A stretch of DNA of 50,759 bases from Erwinia oleae (GTDB taxonomy: Bacteria; Pseudomonadota; Gammaproteobacteria; Enterobacterales; Enterobacteriaceae), in contig NZ_JNVB01000022.1 of assembly GCF_000770305.1 (NCBI RefSeq), positions 1-50,759 of the forward strand. The letters run 5' to 3'. Made by a program: the position numbers and the translations under genes. Positions 16,066-27,130 of the stretch are shown here, one piece after another; positions within the stretch are counted from its first letter, which is position 1, and every line of letters starts with the position of its first letter. The notes under the pieces were generated by a model. The model worked only from the letters and a program-made list of their open reading frames with translations, ran no database searches and was not told where the DNA came from.

Positions 16066-16323
16066 CTATTTATCAATAGTTGAAAGTGAAGCGATCGTGA
16101 CATCAGGCAATGTAAATGGCAAGGAATCATCATGAAAGAACAGGCTTTTTAGGTGCGATGAGCAAAAAATACCCGGCGAGGGAGCCATGAACAAGCCGCG
16201 CCATTTTCCGTCAGGTTCACGGGATGCCGTAGGTGAAGCAAAGCTCCTGTAACCCCCATCAAAATAATTTACTTCATACTTCGACGCCATATCAGAACTG
16301 TGCAAAAAGCCAGTGTTAAGCAT
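16066..16323 (-). CDS. Doubtful small ORF abutting gtrA
   Basis: An 85-codon minus-strand frame (MLNTGFLHSSDMASKYEVN... to LSTIDK) ends one base before the gtrA ATG (TAG-C-ATG). Such spacing suggests translational coupling, and gtrA itself has no strong ribosome binding site. AGG lies 5 bases before its first ATG. The residues show no recognised family, so it may be a leader ORF, a remnant or chance. Confidence 0.3.
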   Translation of the reverse strand: MLNTGFLHSSDMASKYEVNYFDGGYRSFASPTASREPDGKWRGLFMAPSPGIFCSSHLKSLFFHDDSLPFTLPDVTIASLSTIDK

Positions 16324-16374
16324 GAAGCCTGAAAGTGCTGTATGTAAAAACAGTAACGAGAGCGGGCAAAACTC

Positions 16375-16518
16375 ATGGCAAAACGAAACGAGATTACAGG
16401 CGCATTTGCGAACAGCCTCTATCACGAATCAACGGTCGCCGCTCGGGTTAGTACTGTGGATCTTTTGCGTGAACTAATGAGGTCAATCACCGGGCAAGGC
16501 GCAAAGCGCATCGGGTAG
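16375..16518 (+). CDS. Doubtful 47-codon ORF in the intergenic region before the O-antigen operon
   Basis: Reads MAKRNEITGAFANSLYHEST and on to GQGAKRIG and a stop; the composition is protein-like and helical. It includes a partial copy of the REP-like repeat (AGGCGCATTTGCGA). No clear ribosome binding site and no family were seen. The remaining sequence to 16880 holds no other gene; the palindrome AACCACT-C-AGTGGTT at 16791-16805 is the only other feature. Confidence 0.25.
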   Translation: MAKRNEITGAFANSLYHESTVAARVSTVDLLRELMRSITGQGAKRIG

Positions 16519-16887
16519 AACCGCCCGCTTTCGCTTCGTGGAGAATACTGATGTTCCGTTGGTTGGAAAAACGCTTCTCATGAGATGGCCTCACAGGGCT
16601 TATGAAGGCATGACTCACAGCGGGGAGGAGGTCAGCAGGACTCAATTAACTCTACTATACTGTTTTTTCACTGATTAGATTGTCTACAATTTGGAGAAGC
16701 CATAGTTTAATAAAAATTAAGCGTTGGTATGGGGGGAAAGAAAAGGCGTATGCTTTTTGCCGCAAAATTGTATTATTTACCCGGGTCCAAAACCACTCAG
16801 TGGTTAAAAATAAAATTGCTTTAATATCAATATCTTGCATTGAATTGACAAGGTTTTGCCATAGGCATATTGGTTTGTGCGAACCAG

Positions 16888-16899
16888 GGCGGTAGCGTG
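16888..16899 (+). promoter_or_regulatory. ops element / JUMPstart 3' part (RfaH recruitment site)
   Basis: GGCGGTAGCGTG is an exact ops core, preceded by AACCAG as in the JUMPstart sequence of enteric polysaccharide operons. RfaH binds ops in the non-template strand of a paused RNA polymerase and lets it transcribe long O-antigen operons. It lies 77 bp before manC, on the same strand, upstream of the whole cluster. Confidence 0.92.
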
Positions 16900-16975
16900 G
16901 CTGTTTATTCATAGTGAATAAAAATTGACCCGCAAAATGTGTAACAGATTGTTCAAATTTGTTAGAGGATATGGA

Positions 16976-18391
16976 ATGTTACTTCCCGTAATTATGGCCG
17001 GAGGAACTGGCAGCCGCTTATGGCCTCTTTCCCGCGAACTTTACCCCAAACAGTTCATCTGCCTGCATGGCGAGCACTCAATGCTTCAGGAGACGGTTAA
17101 CCGTCTTGTTGGTATTGAAGCGCGCGCACCAATGGTAATTTGCAATGTAGAGCATCGCTTTTTAGTTGCTGAGCAGTTGCGACAAATTAACAAGCTATCC
17201 CATAACATTATTCTTGAACCGGTAGGGCGCAATACTGCTCCGGCCATTGCGCTTGCCGCGCTGAACGCAATAGAGCAAGGCGACGATCCGGTACTGCTGG
17301 TGCTGGCCGCAGACCACGTTATTGAAGATCGTGCCGCGTTTCATCAGGCTATTAACATTGCAATTGCTCATGCTAAACAGGGCAAGCTGGTTACCTTTGG
17401 CATCGTGCCAACCGGCCCGGAAACCGGATATGGTTACATTCAGCGTGGAGAAGCATTGCCAGGCGGCGAGAGCGGCCCTTATCAGGTTCAGCGTTTTGTC
17501 GAAAAACCTGATCAGAGCACTGCGGAGGAATATCTTGCGTCCGGTGAGTACTACTGGAATAGCGGTATGTTCATGTTCCGGGCAAAACGCTATCTTCAGG
17601 AGCTCGAAAAATTCCGTCCTGATATCCTTGAAGCATGTCGTCGCGCTATGGCTGACGTTAAAGAAGGCAATGACTTTATCAATATAGATAAAGATGACTT
17701 CACCGCCTGTCCGGACGAGTCGGTTGATTATGCCGTAATGGAGCAAACCGATGCTGCCGTTGTGGTTCCATTGGCTGCGGGCTGGAGTGATGTCGGCTCC
17801 TGGTCGGCGCTGTGGGAAGTGAATGATAAAGATACTTACGGTAACTCTTTAAAAGGCGATACCTTCCTTCATAACACCAAAAATTGTTACATCAATAGCG
17901 AAGATCAATTGGTTGCAGCAATCGGTGTAGAGAACCTGGTTATCGTTAATACCAAAGATGCTGTTCTGGTTGCTCGTAAAGATCAGGTTCAGGATGTAAA
18001 GCGCATAGTGGAGTTTCTCAAAGGTGAGTGCCGAAGCGAATATCGCCGTCACCGCGAAACTTACTGGCCGTGGGGACGCTGTGATCTGGTGGTTAATACC
18101 GGACGGTTCAACGTCAACCGCATTACGGTTAAACCGGGTGAAAAATTTGAGTTGCAGATGCATTATCACCGCGCCGAGCACTGGGTAATTTTGTCCGGCA
18201 CGGCAAAGGTCACTATTCAGGATAAGACACTGTTGCTGACAGAGAACCAGTCAACTTTTATTCCAATCGGCCATCTACATACTTTAGAAAACCCGGGAAA
18301 AATTCCATTAGAGTTGTTGGAGATCCAATCGGGTTCCTATCTCGGTGATGACGATCTCATTTTAATTAAACAACTACTCGAAAGTAAGTAA
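16976..18391 (+). CDS. manC: Mannose-1-phosphate guanylyltransferase
   Basis: The 471-residue protein has the nucleotidyltransferase signature [19 protein letters not shown] at the N-terminus (residues about 9-27), [16 protein letters not shown] and a C-terminal cupin domain ([17 protein letters not shown], about 395-460). Together these define the bifunctional-type ManC/CpsB family. It makes GDP-mannose from mannose-1-phosphate and GTP in the cytoplasm. The ATG at 16976 follows GAGGAT; earlier in-frame codons are not family-like. It is the first gene of the RfaH-dependent operon, 14 bp before manB. Confidence 0.95.
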   Translation: MLLPVIMAGGTGSRLWPLSRELYPKQFICLHGEHSMLQETVNRLVGIEARAPMVICNVEHRFLVAEQLRQINKLSHNIILEPVGRNTAPAIALAALNAIEQGDDPVLLVLAADHVIEDRAAFHQAINIAIAHAKQGKLVTFGIVPTGPETGYGYIQRGEALPGGESGPYQVQRFVEKPDQSTAEEYLASGEYYWNSGMFMFRAKRYLQELEKFRPDILEACRRAMADVKEGNDFINIDKDDFTACPDESVDYAVMEQTDAAVVVPLAAGWSDVGSWSALWEVNDKDTYGNSLKGDTFLHNTKNCYINSEDQLVAAIGVENLVIVNTKDAVLVARKDQVQDVKRIVEFLKGECRSEYRRHRETYWPWGRCDLVVNTGRFNVNRITVKPGEKFELQMHYHRAEHWVILSGTAKVTIQDKTLLLTENQSTFIPIGHLHTLENPGKIPLELLEIQSGSYLGDDDLILIKQLLESK

Positions 18392-18405
18392 GGACCGTCA
18401 AGATC

Positions 18406-19779
18406 ATGGCAACGCTGACCTGTTTTAAAGCTTATGACATCCGAGGCGAATTAGGTACAGAACTGAATGACGATATTGCTTACCGCATCGGTCGCGCTTA
18501 TGGTGAATTTATCCGACCCAGGACGATAGTGCTGGGTGGAGATGTACGTCTAACCAGTGAATCATTAAAAGTGGCACTGGCAAACGGACTCAGGGATGCG
18601 GGTACTGACGTTCTGGATATTGGCATGAGCGGAACGGAAGAGATCTATTTCGCCACTTTTCATTTAGGTATTGATGGCGGCATCGAAGTAACAGCCAGCC
18701 ATAATCCGATGAACTATAACGGCATGAAGTTAGTACGCGAAGGTGCTCGTCCTGTTAGTGGTGATACAGGATTGCGTGACGTTCAGCGACTTGCGGAAGC
18801 CAATGATTTTGCCCCGGTAGATGAGAGCAAACGCGGTAGCTATAAGCAAATCTCTGTCTTAGATGCTTATATTGATCATTTAATGAGTTATATCGACCTG
18901 AAGAATTTCACCAAACCGATGAAGCTGGTAATTAATTCAGGTAACGGTGCTGCCGGCCACGTGATCGATGAGATTGAAAAGCGCTTCCGACAGGCAAACG
19001 TACCGATTATGTTTATCAAAGTGCATCACGAGGCCGACGGTAACTTCCCGCATGGCATACCTAATCCATTACTGCCAGAATGTCGTCAAGACACATCTGA
19101 GGCAGTGCATGATCACCAGGCAGACATGGGCATTGCCTTTGACGGCGATTTTGATCGCTGTTTCATGTTCGATGAAAAAGCTGAGTTTATTGAGGGGTAT
19201 TACATTGTTGGTTTATTGGCTGCCGCTTTTCTTAAGAAAGAACCTGGCGCAAAAATCATCCATGACCCTCGTTTGACCTGGAACACTATTGACGTAGTGA
19301 CCAAAGCGGGGGGCATTCCAGTGATGTCTAAAACTGGCCACGCCTTTATCAAAGAACGAATGCGTGAAGAAGATGCGGTATATGGGGGGGAGATGAGTGC
19401 ACATCACTATTTCCGTGACTTCGCCTATTGCGACAGTGGCATGATTCCGTGGCTACTGGTTGCGGAGCTGTTGGCAGTGAAAGACGTAACGCTTTCAGAG
19501 CTGGTATCAGAAAGAATGAGAGCATTTCCATGTAGTGGCGAGATTAATTTTAAAGTTAAAAGTATCTCAAAGATTTTAAATCGCATCGAAGTCAAATATT
19601 TGAAGACTGCGCTTTATGAAAATAAAACTGACGGACTTAGTATTGAATATGAAGATTGGCGTATGAATATTAGAAGCTCCAATACTGAGCCATTATTAAG
19701 ATTAAATATTGAGACGCGTGCCAATGAACCATTGATGTTAGAAATGGTCAGGCAATTGATTGCAACAATTAAGGAATGA
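18406..19779 (+). CDS. manB: Phosphomannomutase
   Basis: The 457-residue enzyme has the four alpha-D-phosphohexomutase regions: [16 protein letters not shown] (N-terminus), the phosphoserine loop [14 protein letters not shown] (about residues 98-111), the metal loop [12 protein letters not shown] (about 245-256), the sugar loop [12 protein letters not shown] and the phosphate-binding region [12 protein letters not shown] near the C-terminus. It converts mannose-6-phosphate to mannose-1-phosphate for ManC. The length is as in CpsG/ManB. From about 19540 the sequence becomes markedly AT-rich, which suggests a recombination boundary between the conserved sugar genes and the serotype-specific export genes. 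Confidence 0.95.
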   Translation: MATLTCFKAYDIRGELGTELNDDIAYRIGRAYGEFIRPRTIVLGGDVRLTSESLKVALANGLRDAGTDVLDIGMSGTEEIYFATFHLGIDGGIEVTASHNPMNYNGMKLVREGARPVSGDTGLRDVQRLAEANDFAPVDESKRGSYKQISVLDAYIDHLMSYIDLKNFTKPMKLVINSGNGAAGHVIDEIEKRFRQANVPIMFIKVHHEADGNFPHGIPNPLLPECRQDTSEAVHDHQADMGIAFDGDFDRCFMFDEKAEFIEGYYIVGLLAAAFLKKEPGAKIIHDPRLTWNTIDVVTKAGGIPVMSKTGHAFIKERMREEDAVYGGEMSAHHYFRDFAYCDSGMIPWLLVAELLAVKDVTLSELVSERMRAFPCSGEINFKVKSISKILNRIEVKYLKTALYENKTDGLSIEYEDWRMNIRSSNTEPLLRLNIETRANEPLMLEMVRQLIATIKE

Positions 19780-19783
19780 GAAA

Positions 19784-20584
19784 TTGTTCATAGTTAACGT
19801 AACAAGGGCTCTGGTCCAGTATCGAAGTTTTATATTTGGAAGCATTAAAAGAGAATTCCAGACTAAATACCAAAACTCATTACTTGGGGCCGCGTGGAAT
19901 ATAATTAATCCGCTTTCTATGATAGTGGTTTACACATTGATCTTTTCACAAATAATGCGGGCTAAGCTCCCGGGTATTGATAATGCTTTCGCATATAGTA
20001 TATATCTTTGCGCAGGAACACTGACCTGGGGGCTGTTTAGTGAAATTGTCGGGCGAGGTCAGATGGTTTTTATAGAAAATGCGAACATCATTAAAAAAAT
20101 AAATTTCCCCAGACTCTGCTTACCTGTAACCATTGTAGCTAATGCGTTACTTAACTTTATAATTGTATTTGGACTGTTTACGCTATTCCTAATAGTTAGT
20201 GGTAATTTTCCCGGTTTGGTTTACTTTGCTATGATACCTGTAATAATAACGGTGGTCATCTTTGCAATAGGGCTTGGGATTACACTGGGAGTAATGAACG
20301 TTTTTTTTAGAGATGTAGGTCAAACGTTCAATATAATACTACAGTTTTGGTTTTGGTTTACACCAATTGTTTATCCCATTAACATAATACCAGAGAAATT
20401 TCATGAGATAATGCGATTCAACCCAATGGTTGGCGTTATTGAAGCTGCACAATCTATTCTTGTTCAAGCTGTTATGCCCAACTGGATCAACCTGTTACCT
20501 GCATTAACAGTAGGAATAATATTAATGTTTCTGGGTATGCGGCTTTTCAAAAATAATGTTGGCGAAATGGTGGATGAATTATAA
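19784..20584 (+). CDS. wzm: O-antigen ABC transporter permease
   Basis: The 266-residue protein with six predicted transmembrane helices belongs to the ABC-2 polysaccharide exporter permeases. The N-terminal SFIFGSIKREFQTKYQNSLLGAAWNIINPL is the family signature, and FFRDVGQTFNIILQFWFWFTPIVYP follows later. Wzm with Wzt exports complete undecaprenyl-linked O-polysaccharide. A TTG at 19784 is chosen because AAGGA lies 8 bases upstream. A longer TTG start at 19760 would overlap manB by 20 bp. The stop overlaps the wzt start (TAATG). Confidence 0.92.
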   Translation: MFIVNVTRALVQYRSFIFGSIKREFQTKYQNSLLGAAWNIINPLSMIVVYTLIFSQIMRAKLPGIDNAFAYSIYLCAGTLTWGLFSEIVGRGQMVFIENANIIKKINFPRLCLPVTIVANALLNFIIVFGLFTLFLIVSGNFPGLVYFAMIPVIITVVIFAIGLGITLGVMNVFFRDVGQTFNIILQFWFWFTPIVYPINIIPEKFHEIMRFNPMVGVIEAAQSILVQAVMPNWINLLPALTVGIILMFLGMRLFKNNVGEMVDEL

Positions 20585-21807
20585 TGGCCGCAATTATAGT
20601 TGATAATATAGGCAAAGCCTATAAACAATACTCCAGCAAGTGGAAGCGTTTAGTTGAATGGTTTGTGCCGGGAGTTAATAAACAGCACCACCTAAAATGG
20701 ATTTTACAGGATGTTAGTTTTACCGTTGAGGCTGGAGAAGCAGTAGGTATTATTGGCATTAATGGTGCTGGTAAAAGTACTTTATTAAAAATGATTACTG
20801 GTACAACCCAACCGAGCCTGGGAACGATAAAGCTTAATGGACGTGTTGCAGCTTTACTTGAATTAGGCATGGGGTTTCATCCTGATTTTACAGGTAGACA
20901 AAACGTTTTTATGGCAGGTCAGCTCATAGGGTTTTCGGTAGCAGAAATACAACGCCTGATGCATGAGATTGAAGAGTTCGCCGAGATAGGTGACTATATT
21001 GATCAACCTGTCCGGGTTTATTCAAGCGGTATGCAAATGCGTCTTGCTTTTAGTGTAGCGACTGCCGTAAGACCAGATATCTTGATCGTTGATGAGGCTT
21101 TATCCGTTGGAGACACATATTTCCAACATAAGAGTTTCGAAAGAATAAGAGAATATGCGAAAAAGGGAACAACCTTACTTATCGTTTCTCATGATAAGCA
21201 AGCCATCCAAAGTATATGCGATAGAGCTATTTTGCTAAATGCTGGCAGAAAAGAGTTTGAAGGTAATCCAGAGGCGGTCATGGATTACTACAACGCACTT
21301 TTGGCAGATAAAGAAAAAAAGAACATCGTCCAGAAAACTTCTCAGGATGGGAGAATTCAAACTATCTCAGGTACAGGCGAGGCCAAAGTACTTGAAACAC
21401 GTCTGCTCGATAAGCATGGCGAAAGGTCTGAATTCTTGAACGTTGGGGAAGAAGTATCACTCGAAATGGATGTTGAGATATATAAAGATATACCTCGGCT
21501 GGTTTTAGGGTATTCGATAAAAGACCGCCTGGGGCAGGTAATCTATGGCACAAATACAGAGTTAAAGAAACAGGCTATAACCTCTGTCCAAAGAGGTAAC
21601 AAGTATACCTTTAAATTTTCATTTAAACTTAGTTTGGGTGTGGGTAGCTACTCAATACAAACTGCTTTAGTTAGCAGTGAAAATCATCTTGTGAATAATT
21701 ATGAATGGCGCGATTTAGCCTTAGTATTTAATGTTATTAATACTGACAAAGATCACTTCGCAGGTCTTGCGTGGATAGATCCCAGCATTGAGATTATCAA
21801 ACTATGA
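20584..21807 (+). CDS. wzt: O-antigen ABC transporter ATPase with C-terminal carbohydrate-binding domain
   Basis: The 407-residue protein has a Walker A GINGAGKST (58-66), a signature YSSGMQMRLAF (about 145-156), a Walker B DILIVDEALSVGD and an H-loop VSHDKQA. From about residue 260 it adds a beta-sandwich Wzt_C domain (LETRLLDKHGERSEFLNVGEEVSLEM..., YSIKDRLGQVIYGTNT). In Wzt proteins that domain binds the modified non-reducing end of the O-chain before export. It points to an export pathway that needs a terminal modification, probably supplied by the adjacent FkbM-type methyltransferase. Confidence 0.93.
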   Translation: MAAIIVDNIGKAYKQYSSKWKRLVEWFVPGVNKQHHLKWILQDVSFTVEAGEAVGIIGINGAGKSTLLKMITGTTQPSLGTIKLNGRVAALLELGMGFHPDFTGRQNVFMAGQLIGFSVAEIQRLMHEIEEFAEIGDYIDQPVRVYSSGMQMRLAFSVATAVRPDILIVDEALSVGDTYFQHKSFERIREYAKKGTTLLIVSHDKQAIQSICDRAILLNAGRKEFEGNPEAVMDYYNALLADKEKKNIVQKTSQDGRIQTISGTGEAKVLETRLLDKHGERSEFLNVGEEVSLEMDVEIYKDIPRLVLGYSIKDRLGQVIYGTNTELKKQAITSVQRGNKYTFKFSFKLSLGVGSYSIQTALVSSENHLVNNYEWRDLALVFNVINTDKDHFAGLAWIDPSIEIIKL

Positions 21808-22955
21808 AATTTATAAGTTATTCACAGAACTTTGAAGATGTAATGCTATGGAGAGCATTGAACCATATAAAAAAAGGTTTTTTCATAGATGTTGGGGCGG
21901 CCTGGCCTGATAAAGACTCAGTAACCAAAGTTTTCTACGATTCCGGTTGGAACGGAATTAATATTGAGCCGAATCCTTCATTGTATGAAGAATATAAGTT
22001 AAAGCGAGAAAGAGATTTAAATTTGCCCTATGCAATATCTGATTACTCAGGTACAGAGTCAATGAGTTTCATCCCAAATACTGGCCTGTCAACACTAAGT
22101 AATGATGTTGTTGCAATGCACGCTGTACAGGGCTATGAAAGTTTTGAGAAAGAAGTTGAAATCAAGACGTTAAATCAAATATATGAGAATTATGTTAAAC
22201 CAGAACAGCAGATACATTTTTTAAAGATTGACGTAGAAGGTTTAGAGTTCAATGTATTGAATGGCTGTGATTGGAAAAAATGCCGGCCCTGGATAGTCGT
22301 TGTTGAATCAACTATACCCATGACCCAAAAGGAGAACTACGAGTTATGGGAGTATTTACTAACTGATTCAAATTATCATTTCGCATATCGAGATGGCTTA
22401 AACAGATATTATGTTGCAGATGAACACAAAGAGCTTATTAATAAATTTAAAAATCCACCAAATGTTTTTGATGGGTTTATTTTGTATTCTGAACAAAAGA
22501 AAAAAGATGAATTAAGTGAAGTAAAGAAAAAAATCAAAAGACACCTTGCCACTGAACGGCAGCTCAGGAAACAGGTAGCAGATAAAGAGCATGAAGCATG
22601 GCTTGCCAGACATCAATTAGAAAGCATCTATTTAAGTAGGTACTGGAAGCTTACTACACCTGTAAGATACTTTTTCTTATATGGCAGGAAGCTTTTTAAT
22701 TTCATTAAATATTTTGATAAAGAAAAATCTCCCAGAGCATTGGTAAACTTCATATTCATAAGATTAGAGCGTCATCCTTCTATAAGTAATAAGTTGAAAA
22801 AAATACTAAAAAAAGTTGGGTTACATAACTTTGCTTCTAAAGCACTTCATAAAAGTATTTCCCCGCCGACTCATTATCAGTTAGATAGTCTTTCTAATGG
22901 GGCGAAAAAAATATACAAACGCTTTAAAGCATTCAACGATATAAACAAGGATTGA
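21804..22955 (+). CDS. FkbM-family methyltransferase with C-terminal coiled coil
   Basis: The 383-residue protein has an N-terminal FkbM methyltransferase domain (about 1-220): YSQNFEDVMLWRAL, GFFIDVGAAWP (SAM-binding glycine motif), GINIEPNPSLYEEY and FLKIDVEGLEFNVLNG. A highly charged coiled coil follows (about 226-275, QKKKDELSEVKKKIKRHLATE...), then LSRYWKLTTPVRYFFLYG and a basic C-terminus. It overlaps wzt by 4 bp. Next to a Wzt with a sugar-binding domain, a likely job is O-methylation of the growing chain end as a termination cap, similar in logic to WbdD. This is inference; methylation of an internal sugar is the alternative. Confidence 0.85.
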   Translation: MKFISYSQNFEDVMLWRALNHIKKGFFIDVGAAWPDKDSVTKVFYDSGWNGINIEPNPSLYEEYKLKRERDLNLPYAISDYSGTESMSFIPNTGLSTLSNDVVAMHAVQGYESFEKEVEIKTLNQIYENYVKPEQQIHFLKIDVEGLEFNVLNGCDWKKCRPWIVVVESTIPMTQKENYELWEYLLTDSNYHFAYRDGLNRYYVADEHKELINKFKNPPNVFDGFILYSEQKKKDELSEVKKKIKRHLATERQLRKQVADKEHEAWLARHQLESIYLSRYWKLTTPVRYFFLYGRKLFNFIKYFDKEKSPRALVNFIFIRLERHPSISNKLKKILKKVGLHNFASKALHKSISPPTHYQLDSLSNGAKKIYKRFKAFNDINKD

Positions 22956-22957
22956 AT

Positions 22958-25900
22958 ATGCGCTTAGTAATTGACATGCAAGGTTGGCAGGGGTCAAGTC
23001 GTACAAGGGGAATTGGCAGGTATACAATTTCTATTGTTAAAGAATTAATTAAAATAAATAGAGACAACACTGTTATTTTAACTTTCAACGGAAGCTATAC
23101 TGATTCTATTAGAGAGTTTAAGGATCTTGTAAAGATTGAGGGTTTCCAAATCGAAGTTTGGTACCCAGTCGAACTCACATCTTTTATTTACGAAGCTAAT
23201 AAATGGAATAGAAAAGTTTCACAAACATTATATGAAGAATTCCATACTAGTTTAAAACCAGATTTCTTATTAATGACGAGTATTTTCGAAGGTTTAATTG
23301 ACCATTCTGTTATTAGTATTTCAGAGAAAAAAAATTATCCTGTTGGCGTTATACTGTATGACCTTATACCCTATATTTATAGAGATATATATCTGACTAA
23401 CGATATTTTAAAAGCATGGTATGATACTCAATTGGAGTTCCTGAAAAAAGCTGACTACCTCTTTAGCATTTCATCTTCAGCGGGAAAAGAGGCAGTTGAC
23501 TATTTGAATTGGGATGTAAGTAAGGTAATCAATGTATCTACAGCAGCAGATGAAATATTTTTCCCGACAAACATCAATGAAGAAAAGAAGTTAGATATAA
23601 ATAAAAAATATCAGCTTCAGGATGACTTCCTCATGTACACGGGGGGAGTGGATCATCGTAAAAATATGGAGAAGTTAATTGAAAGCTATAGCTTATTACC
23701 CAATGATTTAAAGGAAAAACATCAATTAGCTATTGTTTGTTCAATGCCAGATCACGTTAAATTGGATCTCTATAAACTGGGCGAATCTTTTGGATTAGTG
23801 GAAAATCAGCTGGTTCTAACGGGTTATGTAAGTGATGAGGAGTTAGTTTGTCTATATAATCTCTGTTATGCTTTTGTCTTTCCTTCGTGGCATGAAGGTT
23901 TTGGACTTCCTGTATTAGAAGCCATGCTTTGCGGTAAACCCGTTATAACCAGTAACGTATCAAGTCTCCCGGAGGTTATAGAATTCGAAGATGCCCTCTT
24001 TGACCCAAGAGATGTAAACGATATAACTAAAAAAATTACGCAAGTCCTGAACGATGATGATTTCAGAAATAAACTTTTAATACATTCTCAGAAGCAAGTT
24101 AAGAAATTTGGATGGGATATTTCTGCAAAAAAACTTTTAGATGGAATTTCTTATTTTACTGAAAATCATAAAAATGAAACTGACAAAAATGGAGTTGATG
24201 ATAAAAAGCAGTTGGCTTTAATTTCTCCACTTACGCCTGAAAAAAGCGGTATAAGTTATTATTGCGCTGATTTGCTTCCTTATTTGTCCAAGTATTATAA
24301 AATAAAAATTGTCAACGATAATATTGATGTAAAAATTCTATGGAAAAAACACTCTGTAGAAGTTATTAGTGTTGAAGAGTTTAAAACACAGCATCGAGAG
24401 TTCGATAGAATATTATATCAATTCGGTAATTCACATTTTCATAGCCACATGTTTGAACTGTTAAATTTATTTCCGGGTGTTGTAGTAATGCATGATTTTT
24501 ATCTCTCGGGGGTAATTAATTGGATGTTGCACACAACAAATGGTAGTGCAAAAATAAATGACATTTTATATGATTCTCATGGCTATAATGCTGTGAGATT
24601 TAATAATGACAGAATGACAAATGATGATGCGATACTTGAATATCCATGTAATAAAGATGTATTAGAAGGCGCTAAATCTATTATATTTCATTCAAAGAGC
24701 ACTATTAAACTGGCTGAGAGTTGGTACGGTAACTTATTTAAAAGCAAATACAACCATGTTCCGCTTTTGAGGGAACCCGTTTTGGATGTCAATAAAAAAA
24801 ATGCCCGAAAAAAACTTAATATTGCAGACAATGAACTGCTAATAATAAGCCTGGGTTTTGTTGCGGTAACAAAACTCAATCATAAAATTATTGACGCTTT
24901 TAATAACTTACATAACCCTGACGGATCGGTAAAGTTGGTTTTTGTTGGACATAACTCTAAGGGCGATTATGGCCAATTAATAGATGAAAAAATCTCAAAA
25001 TCTGTCTGTAAGGACTGTATTAAGATTACAGATTGGGTAAGCGATGATGAATACAAACTATGGTTGAGTGCAGCCGACATCGGTATACAATTAAGAACCT
25101 TGTCGAGAGGAGAAACATCAGCTGCTGTATTGGATTGCATGAATTATGGCCTGGCGACAATTGCTAATTCTAATGGAAGTATGAGCGATCTCGATCCAGA
25201 GGCAATAATTTTGCTGGACGATAATTTTGATAATCAAGAATTGACAGTACAACTTCAACAACTTGTGGCAGACAGTACCAAAAGAACTACTCTTGGATCC
25301 AGGGCCAGGAATGTTATCCAAACCTTGCATAGTCCATCGGAATGCGCCAAAGAATATTTCAATATAATTGAAGGTGCTTATAAAATCGAGGATAAAAGTA
25401 AGCTTCTAAACTTTGAAAGCTATAAAAACGAATTGCTGATTGCTGATGATTCTAAGCTAAAAAGTCTTTCACAATCAATAAGTAACAGTCTTCCCGTTGA
25501 TGCATCTTCGACTATATATATAGATGTTAGCGTTGTATATGAATGTGACGATTCTCTTGAATTAAATGATGTTGTTATGAATCTTTCAGACTCTCTCCAC
25601 CGTAATTTTAGACTTGAACCTATTCACTTCGATGGTCATAATTACAAGAAGGCAAAAGATTATGCGCAGGACTTGTTTGCTCTTTCTGATTTTAATATTC
25701 ATGACGAAATTATTGATGTAGTTAAAAATAGCCACTTTATAATATACAATCCTACAGCAGAACATATTTTGAAAATTGCTGATGCGTGTCATTTTATTTC
25801 GATAAATAATCGCATTACGTTTATGCTTTGGGAGGATGATGTAACTTCTCTCGAAGGTGTATTTTCTGAGTTAGGTGAGGATGAAAGAGAAAAGATAATT

Positions 25901-26050
25901 GATATTATGAGCTGCGGAGATGTCGTTTTCTCTGACAACATGCCTGAGGTCACTCTGGACTCCTTAAAAAATCGTTTCCCGGGTGCTCAAAAATGGGTGG
26001 TGAAATATTTATCACCTGAAATGTATATAAAACAGCTCTTAATGCTGTGA
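22958..26050 (+). CDS. Large two-domain GT4 glycosyltransferase of O-antigen synthesis
   Basis: The protein has about 1030 residues. Domain 1 (about 1-400) begins MRLVIDMQGWQGSSRTRGIGRYT and carries MYTGGVDHRKNMEKLIESY and the E-x7-E motif HEGFGLPVLEAMLCGKPVI near residue 312. Domain 2 (about 410-800) begins ALISPLTPEKSGISYYCADL and has LRTLSRGETSAAVLDCMNYGL near 715 with a less canonical E-x7 region. The last about 230 residues show no family I know. Fused polymerising GTs of this type build homopolymer O-chains. The ATG at 22958 follows AAGGA; the gene overlaps none and is very AT-rich. The linkage made cannot be read from sequence. Confidence 0.85.
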   Translation: MRLVIDMQGWQGSSRTRGIGRYTISIVKELIKINRDNTVILTFNGSYTDSIREFKDLVKIEGFQIEVWYPVELTSFIYEANKWNRKVSQTLYEEFHTSLKPDFLLMTSIFEGLIDHSVISISEKKNYPVGVILYDLIPYIYRDIYLTNDILKAWYDTQLEFLKKADYLFSISSSAGKEAVDYLNWDVSKVINVSTAADEIFFPTNINEEKKLDINKKYQLQDDFLMYTGGVDHRKNMEKLIESYSLLPNDLKEKHQLAIVCSMPDHVKLDLYKLGESFGLVENQLVLTGYVSDEELVCLYNLCYAFVFPSWHEGFGLPVLEAMLCGKPVITSNVSSLPEVIEFEDALFDPRDVNDITKKITQVLNDDDFRNKLLIHSQKQVKKFGWDISAKKLLDGISYFTENHKNETDKNGVDDKKQLALISPLTPEKSGISYYCADLLPYLSKYYKIKIVNDNIDVKILWKKHSVEVISVEEFKTQHREFDRILYQFGNSHFHSHMFELLNLFPGVVVMHDFYLSGVINWMLHTTNGSAKINDILYDSHGYNAVRFNNDRMTNDDAILEYPCNKDVLEGAKSIIFHSKSTIKLAESWYGNLFKSKYNHVPLLREPVLDVNKKNARKKLNIADNELLIISLGFVAVTKLNHKIIDAFNNLHNPDGSVKLVFVGHNSKGDYGQLIDEKISKSVCKDCIKITDWVSDDEYKLWLSAADIGIQLRTLSRGETSAAVLDCMNYGLATIANSNGSMSDLDPEAIILLDDNFDNQELTVQLQQLVADSTKRTTLGSRARNVIQTLHSPSECAKEYFNIIEGAYKIEDKSKLLNFESYKNELLIADDSKLKSLSQSISNSLPVDASSTIYIDVSVVYECDDSLELNDVVMNLSDSLHRNFRLEPIHFDGHNYKKAKDYAQDLFALSDFNIHDEIIDVVKNSHFIIYNPTAEHILKIADACHFISINNRITFMLWEDDVTSLEGVFSELGEDEREKIIDIMSCGDVVFSDNMPEVTLDSLKNRFPGAQKWVVKYLSPEMYIKQLLML

Positions 26051-26085
26051 AGTTAATAAGCCTGATTACTCATTGAAGAAGGTAA

Positions 26086-27129
<1,044 letters not shown>

Positions 27130-27130
27130 T

